Assembly: GCA_015064855.1 (NCBI GenBank)
Contig: SVRK01000002.1
Coordinates: 53,256-117,255 of the forward strand
Direction of reading: 5' to 3'
DNA from: Oscillospiraceae bacterium
Lineage (GTDB): Bacteria; Bacillota; Clostridia; Oscillospirales; CAG-272
Length of the DNA: 64,000 nt
The notes under the pieces: model-generated
Database searches by the model: none
What the model saw: only the letters and a program-made list of their open reading frames with translations
Told to the model about the DNA's origin: nothing
Made by a program: the position numbers and the translations under genes
Shown here: one piece after another, positions 45,691 to 54,377 of the stretch
Layout of the letters: every line of letters starts with the position of its first letter
How positions within the stretch are numbered: position 1 is the stretch's first letter

Positions 45691-46314
45691 TCAATCCGTT
45701 TGAGCTTCACCCTCGTTTTCCAAGCCAGAATTTTGATTTTGTTGCGCTTGATTTTCGTTCTGTATTTGGTTCTGAGTGCCAACGTTTGGCGAATATAATG
45801 CGTCGAAGCAGTCAATAACGTACCTCGTGTCATATCTCACCCCATCAACATGAATAACCCTTAAATCTGCATATTCATAGCTTGATAAGGGGCGGTTTAA
45901 GGCGTCGTTCGAGTTGGCACAAATATAAATTTCCCCGTTTTCTATTTTACTCACAAGTAAAGTATGATAGTAAATGCCCTCGGCGTTTTTTAGCTGTATA
46001 GCATCTCCAACCTGTACAGTTGAAATGTCAACAAGTGAACCGAACGGTCCAACTCCTTGGTTAGCGGTGATAAAATTATAAAAATACTCGACTCCAGACC
46101 AAGATGCACTGCGACGATTCAGCGACAGATAGAACCACCCATAAATAGGGGTATAATTCATTGTGCAGCTTCCTGCCAAAATGCATTGGGAAACGAAATT
46201 GGTACAATTCCCGCCTATGCCCTCGAAGGTGTAGAACAACGGATTTCTTACAAGCGCGTATTTTTCGGCGTATAAAACAGCCCTATCCCTTAAATATTCC
46301 TTTTCAAGAATCAT
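45691..46314 (-). CDS. Amidase domain protein (Amidase_6 family)
   Basis: 207 residues. The fold is papain-like: the likely nucleophile Cys in GIGGNCTNFVSQCIL (about 32-46) and the His in IYYHTLLVSKIE (about 114-125) match the Amidase_6 pattern, with an Asn in ICANSNDA as a possible third residue. A Gln/Asn-rich tail of about 35 residues follows. There is no signal peptide, although related proteins often act on cell-wall peptides. AAAGGAG lies before the ATG. It lies head-to-head with the phosphate transporter gene. Confidence 0.82.
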   Translation of the reverse strand: MILEKEYLRDRAVLYAEKYALVRNPLFYTFEGIGGNCTNFVSQCILAGSCTMNYTPIYGWFYLSLNRRSASWSGVEYFYNFITANQGVGPFGSLVDISTVQVGDAIQLKNAEGIYYHTLLVSKIENGEIYICANSNDALNRPLSSYEYADLRVIHVDGVRYDTRYVIDCFDALYSPNVGTQNQIQNENQAQQNQNSGLENEGEAQTD

Positions 46315-46406
46315 ATTATCACTCCTTTCAAAATATATCTTATGTTAGAAAGAAAAAAAGGTTATTTTACTTTTCAACTTTGTTTTATGATTGCATTCAA
46401 AGGGCG

Positions 46407-47405
46407 GTGATTTGCATTTTTTGGTCAAATTTAGACACTCCACTAGCTTTTTTTGCTTTTTCACTATCCATATTGGTCGTTTTCATCAACGGCTGGACTG
46501 ATGCTCCAAATGCAATATTCTCACTTGTCGCATCAAAAACAGCAAGTCTAGGAAAAAGCGCCTTGCTTTCTGCAATTTTTAATCTTTTAGGTGTATTAAC
46601 CTTTTCACTTCTAGGTGCAAGAGTAACCCAAAGCGTCTTTTCGTTAGTAGATTTTTCAAGTAAAGCCGAGGGCAACGTTATATGTATATCTTGCTTTGCA
46701 ACAGTCATTATTTTTGGATTTATTGCTTGGCTCTTTGGTATGCCATCAAGTGAAAGCCACGCACTTATTTCCTCATTACTCGGCGCAGGTCTTGTTTTTG
46801 GCGGTTGGAGCTCTGCACTAATATGGCAAATTGCAAAAATACTTATATATATGTTTATTTCTTGCGCCTTGTCCTTTTTTCTTTCATACCTAATAGCAAA
46901 GCTTTTTTCAAAAGCAAATCTCAAATACAAAAAAAGCCTGTACATATCGTGCGCCTCTCTCTCCTTTATGCACGGCGGTCAAGATGGGCAAAAATTCATC
47001 GCTATTATGCTGTTTTTACTTGGAATAAGCGATACCAGCCGCACTAAAGTACCACTAGCCTTGATTTTTACAGTTTCCTTGGTTATGTGCTTTTCCACAA
47101 TGCTTGGTGGCAAAAAAATAATCAATTCATTGTCGAAATCAGTGGATAATTTAGACACTTCCCTTGCTTTTTTCTCAGACATCGGTTCTTTTGTCACTCT
47201 TTTGATTTGTTCTGTTCTCGGTATGCCGATAAGCACAGGAAACGTAAAAAGCCTATCCATTGTTGGATGTGGACGGGCAAAGAGGATAAGCGTAAACAAA
47301 AAAATGATAACGGAGATACTAACGACCTCCGTTATCACATTTCCTATTTGTTTTATTTTAGGCTTCTTATTTTGCAAAATTTCATCAATTTTCTTTATAC
47401 ATTGA
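46407..47405 (+). CDS. PiT-family inorganic phosphate transporter
   Basis: 332 residues if translation starts at GTG 46407. The frame stays open upstream but overlaps the divergent amidase gene, so the longer reading is rejected. A TTG 15 codons upstream is a second candidate. About ten membrane helices and both halves of the PiT signature are visible: NGWTDAPNAI near 23-32 and FMHGGQDGQKF near 195-205, each with the conserved Asp. The family couples phosphate entry to H+ or Na+. Its 3' end overlaps the convergent RluA-type gene by 11 bases. Confidence 0.85.
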   Translation: MICIFWSNLDTPLAFFAFSLSILVVFINGWTDAPNAIFSLVASKTASLGKSALLSAIFNLLGVLTFSLLGARVTQSVFSLVDFSSKAEGNVICISCFATVIIFGFIAWLFGMPSSESHALISSLLGAGLVFGGWSSALIWQIAKILIYMFISCALSFFLSYLIAKLFSKANLKYKKSLYISCASLSFMHGGQDGQKFIAIMLFLLGISDTSRTKVPLALIFTVSLVMCFSTMLGGKKIINSLSKSVDNLDTSLAFFSDIGSFVTLLICSVLGMPISTGNVKSLSIVGCGRAKRISVNKKMITEILTTSVITFPICFILGFLFCKISSIFFIH

Positions 47406-48030
47406 AGCTATCCCAAATTTCGCCTTTTGGAAAAGACTCAAAGCACATTTTTTCATTGCTTTTGGGGTGATAAAATTCGATTTTACAGGAATGTAGCGAA
47501 ATTTTTGAATTGTCCTTGGCGCCGTACTTGCCATCACCGAATAAAACGTGCCCACGCGATGCAAATTGAACCCTTATTTGGTGTGTCCTTCCTGTGTGAA
47601 GAAAAATTTCAACAAGCGAGACATTCTTTTCCTTGATTTTGGCAGTTGCAAGACGCTTATATTCAAGGCTTGCTTCCTTCGTACCCTTTCTTTTTGTTTG
47701 CACAGTAAAGGTTTTATTTTTTGTTTTGTCATGGAAAAGTAAATCCTGCATTGTGCCATTTTCTTCACACACGCCATGACATATACACACATATTTTTTC
47801 ACAAATTTACCATCAGCTATTTGTGCGGAGATATTGCTTGCACTATTCTTGTTTTTTGCATAAACCATAAGTCCTGTTGTTTGAATATCAAGCCTGTGAA
47901 CGCAAAAAACGTCGCACCCTGTGTGTGATTTTAAAAGATTTATCATATTTTCCCCATCACTTTCCTGTGATGACACGCCATATGGCTTTTCGCATACTAT
48001 GATATCATTATCCTCGTAATGAACTGTCAT
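47395..48030 (-). CDS. RluA-family pseudouridine synthase
   Basis: 211 residues, shorter than RluA/RluD with an S4 domain because the S4 domain is absent. The catalytic motif HRLDIQTTGLMVYAKN (about 45-60) contains the essential Asp, and HTGRTHQIRVQFASRGHVLFGDGKYG (about 148-173) is the family C-terminal signature. It converts uridine to pseudouridine in rRNA or tRNA; the position modified cannot be told. GGGAG lies upstream of the ATG. It follows gpmI but a terminator stands between them. Confidence 0.92.
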   Translation of the reverse strand: MTVHYEDNDIIVCEKPYGVSSQESDGENMINLLKSHTGCDVFCVHRLDIQTTGLMVYAKNKNSASNISAQIADGKFVKKYVCICHGVCEENGTMQDLLFHDKTKNKTFTVQTKRKGTKEASLEYKRLATAKIKEKNVSLVEIFLHTGRTHQIRVQFASRGHVLFGDGKYGAKDNSKISLHSCKIEFYHPKSNEKMCFESFPKGEIWDSFNV

Positions 48031-48064
48031 TTTGGGCGCTCCCTTCTTGCAGGTATTGTATACA

Positions 48065-48088
48065 AAAGGGCTGATTTGTCAGCCCTTT
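48065..48088 (-). terminator. Terminator of gpmI
   Basis: AAAGGGCTGA/TCAGCCCTTT, a 10-bp stem with a four-base loop, followed by TTG and further T residues on the minus strand. Confidence 0.8.
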
Positions 48089-48095
48089 GCGTTTA

Positions 48096-49748
48096 TTATT
48101 TCACTTCAACGATTGATGCATCCCACATATTTGGCGCTTCATAACCGAGGAAGTTAACACAGGTTGCAGCTACGTTTGAAAGACCAAACTCACCATTGTC
48201 TGCCTTTACTGTATACTTATCACTGTAATAATTGTCATAAATGATAAATGGAACAGGGTTTAATGTGTGGCTTGTCTTTGCCTTGTATGAGCCGTCCTTA
48301 TTTTGCTTTGGCATACCCTTTTTGTCAAGCTCGTACATTTCGTCAGCGTTACCGTGGTCGGCAGTAATAAGCGCAACGCCCTTGAGCTTGTCAACAACGT
48401 CAAGGATTCTCTTCAATTGAAGGTCGAGTGCTTCCATTGAGCATCTTGTTGCTAATATATTGCCGGTGTGTCCAACCATATCGCCATTCGGGAAATTAAC
48501 GCGCAATGTTGTGTATTTGCCACTTTCGAGACATTCAATGAGCTTGTCGGTGATTTCCGCACATTTCATCCAAGGTCTTTGCTCGAAAGGAACAACGTCA
48601 GATGGAACCTCAATGTAGGTTTCAAGCTCGTCACTGAATTTTCCGCTCTTGTTTCCGTTCCAGAAATAGGTAACGTGACCGTACTTTTGTGTTTCGGAAA
48701 TAGCAAGCTGAGAAATACCATTGTCAGCCAAATATTCGCCCATTGTATTTGTAATTTCAGGTGGATTAACAAGATAATTTGAAGGAATATGAAGGTCGCC
48801 ATCATACTCAAGCATGCCTGCATATACAACATTTGGATAACGAACTCTGTCAAACTTTGTGAATTCCTTATCGTCAAACGCCTTTGAAATTTCAATAGCT
48901 CTGTCGCCTCTGAAGTTGTAGAAAATTACGCTATCTCCATCGTTGATTGTACCAACAGGTGTGCCATCCTTTGCAATAACGAAAGGTGGGAGGTCTTGGT
49001 CGATAACCTTATACTCTTCTCTATAAGTTTCAACTGCCTTTTTAGCACAGCAGAATTGTCTGCCCTCACCAAGAACGTGAGTCTTCCAGCCAAGCTCTAC
49101 CATTGACCAGTTAGCCTCATATCTATCCATAGTGATAACCATTCTGCCACCGCCCGACGCAATCATAATATCAAAATCAGATGTGCGAAGTGTATCAAGA
49201 TATTCTTCAAACGGAAGAATATATTCAAGTGCGCTTGTTTCACCAACATCACGTCCGTCGATAAGAATGTGAATTCTTACCTTCTTTACGTTTTCAACCT
49301 TGGCTCTATCTATCATAGCCTTTAGGTGGTCGATGTGAGAGTGAACGTTACCATCGGAGAAAAGTCCAATGAAATGAAGTGTTGAATTGTTGTTCTTAAC
49401 GTTGGCAACTATATTTTGCCAAGTGCTTGATGCGAACATTTTGCCGTTAGCTATTGACTCTGAAACCAATTTTGCGCCTTGTGCGAAAACTTGTCCTGAG
49501 CCAAGTGCGTTGTGTCCAACCTCAGAGTTTCCCATGTCGTCGTCGGTAGGTAGACCAACCGCCGTTCCGTGCGCCTTCAATTTCACGCAAGGGTACTTTG
49601 ACATAATCATATCAAGAGTAGGTGTAAACGCTTTGCTTACTGCATTTGCCTCTGTGTCAGGGGCAATACCAACGCCGTCCATAACTATTGTAAGAACAGG
49701 GCCTTCTACTCCGATAGGATTTTGTAGCTTATTAAGGATTTTTGCCAT
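48096..49748 (-). CDS. gpmI: 2,3-bisphosphoglycerate-independent phosphoglycerate mutase
   Basis: 550 residues. It interconverts 3- and 2-phosphoglycerate in glycolysis using two metal ions. The alkaline-phosphatase-fold core shows TIVMDGVGIAP near 20-30, the Ser nucleophile in DDDMGNSEVGHNALGSGQ near 70-87, HSHIDHL near 137, DGRDVGETSAL near 165-175, and LITADHGNADEMYE near 470 with the metal ligands. The sequence is of the longer 550-residue type. AAGGAG lies before the ATG. Confidence 0.97.
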   Translation of the reverse strand: MAKILNKLQNPIGVEGPVLTIVMDGVGIAPDTEANAVSKAFTPTLDMIMSKYPCVKLKAHGTAVGLPTDDDMGNSEVGHNALGSGQVFAQGAKLVSESIANGKMFASSTWQNIVANVKNNNSTLHFIGLFSDGNVHSHIDHLKAMIDRAKVENVKKVRIHILIDGRDVGETSALEYILPFEEYLDTLRTSDFDIMIASGGGRMVITMDRYEANWSMVELGWKTHVLGEGRQFCCAKKAVETYREEYKVIDQDLPPFVIAKDGTPVGTINDGDSVIFYNFRGDRAIEISKAFDDKEFTKFDRVRYPNVVYAGMLEYDGDLHIPSNYLVNPPEITNTMGEYLADNGISQLAISETQKYGHVTYFWNGNKSGKFSDELETYIEVPSDVVPFEQRPWMKCAEITDKLIECLESGKYTTLRVNFPNGDMVGHTGNILATRCSMEALDLQLKRILDVVDKLKGVALITADHGNADEMYELDKKGMPKQNKDGSYKAKTSHTLNPVPFIIYDNYYSDKYTVKADNGEFGLSNVAATCVNFLGYEAPNMWDASIVEVK

Positions 49749-49834
49749 TTTTAATACTCCTTTTTATTAACTATATTTTTCGTATAATAGTATATACCAT
49801 ATTTATGAACAAATCTTGAACAAGCACAAAATAG

Positions 49835-49863
49835 TTGACATTTTTAGTTATAAATGGTAGAAT
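49835..49863 (+). promoter_or_regulatory. Promoter of the UPF0340 gene
   Basis: Perfect TTGACA (49835-49840), 17-base spacer, TAGAAT (49858-49863). The first ATG of the frame (49854) falls inside the spacer and so cannot be the start. Confidence 0.8.
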
Positions 49864-49895
49864 ATTTTAAAAATAACATCAAAAGGATTTATGCT

Positions 49896-50438
49896 ATGAA
49901 TATAAGAGAAGAATGCACACAGGCAATTAAAGAGCTTTGCGAGACGGCAAAGCTAAAGGAAGGCGATATTTTAGTTATTGGCTGTTCAACAAGTGAGGTT
50001 GCCGGCGATAAAATCGGCACAAACGGAAGCTATGATATTGCCGAGGAATTATATGATGCTATAACTTACGTTTTGGTCCAAAAAAGGATTTACCCGGCGT
50101 TTCAATGTTGTGAGCACTTAAATAGAGCAATAGTTATCGAAAGAGAGTGTATGCCCTCTTACTGTGAAGAGGTAAACGTAGTTCCGCAAAGGAATGCCGG
50201 TGGGTCTTTGGCAACGTATGCATACAACTGTTTTTGTGACCCCGTTGTCGTTGAAGAGATAAAAGCCGACGCCGGAATTGATATTGGTTCAACGCTTATA
50301 GGTATGCATCTAAAAAGAGTTGCAGTACCTGTTCGCTTGTCAATTTCCAAAATCGGCGAAGCAAATATCACCTGTGCACGTGTTCGCCCTAAGTTCATCG
50401 GTGGCTCAAGAGCTGTTTATAACGACGACCTTTTATAA
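49896..50438 (+). CDS. UPF0340 / TIGR01440 family protein
   Basis: 180 residues from the ATG at 49896, which has AAAAGGA upstream. Family features are VIGCSTSEVAGDKIGTNGS (about 32-50), CCEHLNRAIVIE (about 75-86) and ARVRPKFIGGSRAVYN at the end. The function of this widespread Firmicute family is unknown. Monocistronic, divergent from gpmI. Confidence 0.93.
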   Translation: MNIREECTQAIKELCETAKLKEGDILVIGCSTSEVAGDKIGTNGSYDIAEELYDAITYVLVQKRIYPAFQCCEHLNRAIVIERECMPSYCEEVNVVPQRNAGGSLATYAYNCFCDPVVVEEIKADAGIDIGSTLIGMHLKRVAVPVRLSISKIGEANITCARVRPKFIGGSRAVYNDDLL

Positions 50439-50480
50439 AAAAGTGTCACCCAGTGTCTGTTTTTCATATTTATAACGCAA

Positions 50481-50508
50481 AAAGCTCCACGCAAAAGCGT
50501 GGAGCTTT
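50481..50508. terminator. Bidirectional terminator between the UPF0340 gene and the vWA operon
   Basis: AAAGCTCCACGC-aaaa-GCGTGGAGCTTT, a 12-bp stem with A/T flanks on both sides. It ends the long vWA operon on the minus strand. Confidence 0.9.
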
Positions 50509-50528
50509 TATTATGCTTTTAAGAAGAA

Positions 50529-53500
50529 TTATCTTCCTCTCATTGACTCGATTTGTTCCTCGTCCGTCATCTCTTTTATCTTCTTCTTTCTCTTCTTGAT
50601 TACGAAGTTTCTAAAGATAAGGTCGATGATAAATAGTATGAGTGCCAAAATTACAAGTGGAACGTCGATGTTATGATTTTCAGCGATTTCCTTGATATCA
50701 GCATCAGTTCTTACGAAGAATTTTGCAATCTTATCAAAGTTGTAGTTTGTAAAGAATTGTCTTGAAAGATCTTCTTCCTCATTAACGTCGGAAAGTGATT
50801 TATTAGAAACAATACTTGAAAGTAAGGTTACACCTGCTTCATTATTGTTGCTATCTGACAAGATGTCGTACTCTTCAAGTGGCTGACCAACAACCGCGAA
50901 TGCAACAGCATCGCACACAGGGTCATCCTTATAGCTTTCGTAGTCTATTTCCGGAGCATCTTGAATGTCCTCAACCCAGCCTGTTTTTACAAGCTTTAGT
51001 TCAACTACGTACGTTTTATCAGAGAATTCCGTTGGAAGTCTGAGGTTGAAATCATTTCCAGAAATGTGGTTAGCATAATACTCACCTACGTTTTTCCAGA
51101 GGTTGTTGCCATCTATTTCTTCTTGAACATATACAACAGCCTTAATCTTTTCCTTATAGAACCAGCTTCCGCTTATTGGGTCATTAACAAGCTTATCTCT
51201 CTTGGTTATATCGTAAGGAGTAGAAATATTAACAACTATTTCCTCGTCATTTCTAACCATTGAGTATTCAAGTCCTGTTGAATCGACTCTATTACGGATA
51301 GGTGATAGAAGGATGTTTTGTACAAGACGTGAGTTCTTTACTCCGTCGGTATCGTCAAAGAGAGATCCGGTCCATTCCTTGTTACCAAGGTCTGTCATAA
51401 GAACACAAACCTTGCCCTTGGCAGGTCCATATTCCCATTCTGCATATAGAGGACGCAAGGTTTCTACATAGAAAATTCTGTTTGCGTCACCCTTGATGGT
51501 TGTTGCATAATATCCGTGAATCGTATCATATCCAGTAACATATTCAAGTCCCTCGTAAACCACGGAGTCGATAGAATCCGCCATGATTTCGGCTTGAATG
51601 TCATCGTTACGAACCTCTTTTGTGATTTCGTCAGTGATTTTAAAGAGTGTATCCTCAAGGTCTTTAGCTTTATCAACCAAGAAAATTTCTCCCTTACCTG
51701 CTGTTGAAATCTTGTTCAATTCATCGAGAGCCTTTACATCCGCCTCGGTAATACCAATAGCGATAGCCGATGTACGAGTACCACCCTTTGCCAAACGTTC
51801 AACGATACCCTCGTATCCTGAGCCTTGGTCATTTGGCGCACCATCTGACATAAATACTATTTGCTTAATTTCAATACTGGTCTTGCTCGATGCTCTAGTC
51901 AACATTGCACTAGCCTCTTGCATTGGTGGCTTATAAGCTGTACCGTGGCTCTTAATCAAGTCGTCGGTCGCCTTATCCGCCTTACCGGGAGCATACTCAC
52001 CCTCTCCACCTGCCTTAAGCAAATATTCTGCTTCGTAGGTTTTGATTTCGCCAGTATATTTACCGTTGCTATTTTTTTCAACTCTCTTATATTTAACCTT
52101 ATACCAGTCGTACTTAATGCCATCAATATAAACAGGGTCATGCTTCTTGTCGGAGCCTGTTATATTTGTTAATGAATCGGCAGAATTTACTCTAATATCA
52201 GTTTCTTCTTTTTTATCTGGATCTAAATAGTGAGCATAGTAGAAGTGATCAAACTCTTTAGTTACATCTTCGCAAAGCTTTTCTCTGTTTTCCTTGTCAC
52301 CAAGCATTTGAATATCAAGTGCAACGTGATAGCCTTGGTTAAATGCAACTATACCAATGTAGTCATAGTCTTGAAGAGTATTCTTTTCCTCTTCCTCTGT
52401 TTCTTCATCGGTGCTTTCGTCATCTTCTTCAGTACCCTCCTCTGCGTCTTCGCTTTCACTTAACGAGAGGTCACCCATTATAACCTTTTTAACACTGGAA
52501 AGTGCAACCTGATATCTTGTTGGTACAACAAATTTAGCTTCTGCAAAGCATCCGGGACAGATTGCGGGAGACTCATCCTCTGTATCCTCGTACTGACAAT
52601 ATTTACATACAAGTGCACTTCCATCAATCTTTTCCTTCATTGTGGAAGAAAGGTCAACAACAAGAACCATCGCTATGGTTTCCTTTTCCTTGCTGATTTT
52701 GAGTTCAACAGGGAGAAGCTCACTAATGTTTTCATCAACAACAAATGAACCGATTTGCTCATCGTCATCCTTTGTTGAATCCGCAACCGCCTTAATAAGG
52801 TCTGCAGGATTATCTGCTGAATAAATATTATCACCACTGGTAAAGAGCAATCCTCTACCAACCTCTTCTACATAACGCTTGATGTTAGCAGTAGCTCCTT
52901 TTGGCAAATCACTAAACTTAACGTTCATAAGAATGATTTCGTCATAGTTCAGTAGCTTTTCAAGAGTATCAGGGAACGCCTTTGTTGTAGTTTCGGTGAA
53001 TTCGTAGCCTGAGCTTGCGGATAGCGCCGCTAGATTAATCTGTGAAAGCTGCTTTCCGTCACCATTTACAACAAGAATCTTTCCTTGTGGCTTGAATTTG
53101 TACCAAGCGCAATAAGTATTATTCTGTGAAATGGCATCGTCAGGTCTTGAGTAAGTAATAACATCGCATTTAGGGCATTTATCCTTTGGTCCAAGCTCGG
53201 ATTTGGCAAAAATTCCTTCACATTCAGGACACTCGTAGTTAACTCTATTCTTAACACTTACGTCAACCTTGATTGCTTGAATGCCCTTTGAGCCAATGGC
53301 ATTAAATGCGTTAAGATAGCTTTCAGGAATTCCGGAAAGCTCCTTTGTGTAGTCATATTGAACAGCTTCAAATTCTAGGTTGTAGCCCGAAATACCTTTT
53401 TTAACAGTTACACCCGATTGGGTTGCTAAAACCTTATCAGTAACAACATCCTTAATTTGAATAGTAACGTCGTAAATACGGCTTGTGCTGTTCAAGGTTA

Positions 53501-54377
53501 CAGTTGCTGTAACATTCTTGCCCGCAATAGCCTCACCCTTAGTTTCAAGTGCAATAACTTGAATTTCGGATGCAACCCTTGAGGACTCTAGATAGTTATA
53601 ATATGCACATTCAAGTGATATGTCTTGCTCCGCAAGATCTTGAACAGCATAGAATACGTTTCCGTCGTTTTCTCTACCGTCTGATAGAAGAATAACCTTT
53701 TTATCGTTATGCTCATACTTTTTGTCAAGTCTGTCCTTGCCAACGATGGCATCCATTGCGGCATTTATAGCAGCATCAAGGTTACTGTTATCTCTTGTAT
53801 CTGTTTCATCCTTTGCAACATATTCGTAAAGGTAGTCTGAAATACTAGAGGTCAATTTTCCCGGCTCAATAAATCTTAAAGCGAATTCAACCTCTTCCTT
53901 TTCAGAGTCCTTACCCTTTTCTAATATCTTTTTCTCTTCAGCTGAAGGATTACGCTTTATAATGCCATCCTCACCACCGCCGAAAACAACAAGACCGAAC
54001 TTTGTTTTAGAATTTTCAGGATATGTAGCCTCTTGCCTTTCAGCCTCCGCAATTATTTGGTGCATATGCTCGTTCATTTGAACCTTAGACGGTGCGTTAC
54101 TGTCTGACATATCTACAACAAACATAACTATTTTACCATCAGTAAAGGTGGTCGTCTTTGTATAAGAAATGCCGGCAACTACCGTTGACAAAATCAAAAT
54201 GAGCGACATATGGATAATAAACGGAATTAAGTGCTTTGATGATATTCTACGTTTTTTGTTAAGTCTTAAAAACGGAATAATACCAAGAATAAGCGCAGGA
54301 ATTGTAATAAGTAAAATCCATGGCTTTTCCGGTGGCCAGTTAAGGCCTGCGAATAGTAGGGCAAAATTAATATTCAT
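50529..54377 (-). CDS. Large membrane protein with two vWA domains, an amidotransferase-like domain and zinc-ribbon inserts
   Basis: 1282 residues from the ATG at 54375-54377, which overlaps the preceding stop by 11 bases. Two helices (about 20-37 and 50-70) precede a first vWA domain with intact MIDAS (VVDMSDS, Asp near 89). A CPEC/CPKC zinc-ribbon-like pair lies near 380-405. A class-I-amidotransferase-like domain spans about 430-530 (KILVVNGDG), without a visible catalytic Cys-His pair. The second vWA domain starts near 570 (VVDLSSTM); it carries a CKYC/CPGC insert (about 587-612) and a very acidic insert (about 637-662). MSDGAPNDQGSGYE near 855 continues that vWA. A beta-rich region and a last helix (about 1230-1250) follow. 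Last gene of the MoxR operon; function unknown. Confidence 0.82.
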   Translation of the reverse strand: MNINFALLFAGLNWPPEKPWILLITIPALILGIIPFLRLNKKRRISSKHLIPFIIHMSLILILSTVVAGISYTKTTTFTDGKIVMFVVDMSDSNAPSKVQMNEHMHQIIAEAERQEATYPENSKTKFGLVVFGGGEDGIIKRNPSAEEKKILEKGKDSEKEEVEFALRFIEPGKLTSSISDYLYEYVAKDETDTRDNSNLDAAINAAMDAIVGKDRLDKKYEHNDKKVILLSDGRENDGNVFYAVQDLAEQDISLECAYYNYLESSRVASEIQVIALETKGEAIAGKNVTATVTLNSTSRIYDVTIQIKDVVTDKVLATQSGVTVKKGISGYNLEFEAVQYDYTKELSGIPESYLNAFNAIGSKGIQAIKVDVSVKNRVNYECPECEGIFAKSELGPKDKCPKCDVITYSRPDDAISQNNTYCAWYKFKPQGKILVVNGDGKQLSQINLAALSASSGYEFTETTTKAFPDTLEKLLNYDEIILMNVKFSDLPKGATANIKRYVEEVGRGLLFTSGDNIYSADNPADLIKAVADSTKDDDEQIGSFVVDENISELLPVELKISKEKETIAMVLVVDLSSTMKEKIDGSALVCKYCQYEDTEDESPAICPGCFAEAKFVVPTRYQVALSSVKKVIMGDLSLSESEDAEEGTEEDDESTDEETEEEEKNTLQDYDYIGIVAFNQGYHVALDIQMLGDKENREKLCEDVTKEFDHFYYAHYLDPDKKEETDIRVNSADSLTNITGSDKKHDPVYIDGIKYDWYKVKYKRVEKNSNGKYTGEIKTYEAEYLLKAGGEGEYAPGKADKATDDLIKSHGTAYKPPMQEASAMLTRASSKTSIEIKQIVFMSDGAPNDQGSGYEGIVERLAKGGTRTSAIAIGITEADVKALDELNKISTAGKGEIFLVDKAKDLEDTLFKITDEITKEVRNDDIQAEIMADSIDSVVYEGLEYVTGYDTIHGYYATTIKGDANRIFYVETLRPLYAEWEYGPAKGKVCVLMTDLGNKEWTGSLFDDTDGVKNSRLVQNILLSPIRNRVDSTGLEYSMVRNDEEIVVNISTPYDITKRDKLVNDPISGSWFYKEKIKAVVYVQEEIDGNNLWKNVGEYYANHISGNDFNLRLPTEFSDKTYVVELKLVKTGWVEDIQDAPEIDYESYKDDPVCDAVAFAVVGQPLEEYDILSDSNNNEAGVTLLSSIVSNKSLSDVNEEEDLSRQFFTNYNFDKIAKFFVRTDADIKEIAENHNIDVPLVILALILFIIDLIFRNFVIKKRKKKIKEMTDEEQIESMRGR

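Noticed and set aside
46161..46406. Upstream extension of the phosphate transporter
   Set aside because: The extension is the complement of the amidase gene's conserved N-terminal region and encodes no membrane-protein-like sequence.
46397..46945. A 182-codon minus-strand frame opposite the phosphate transporter
   Set aside because: It is the complement of conserved PiT coding sequence and shows no recognisable family or ribosome site.
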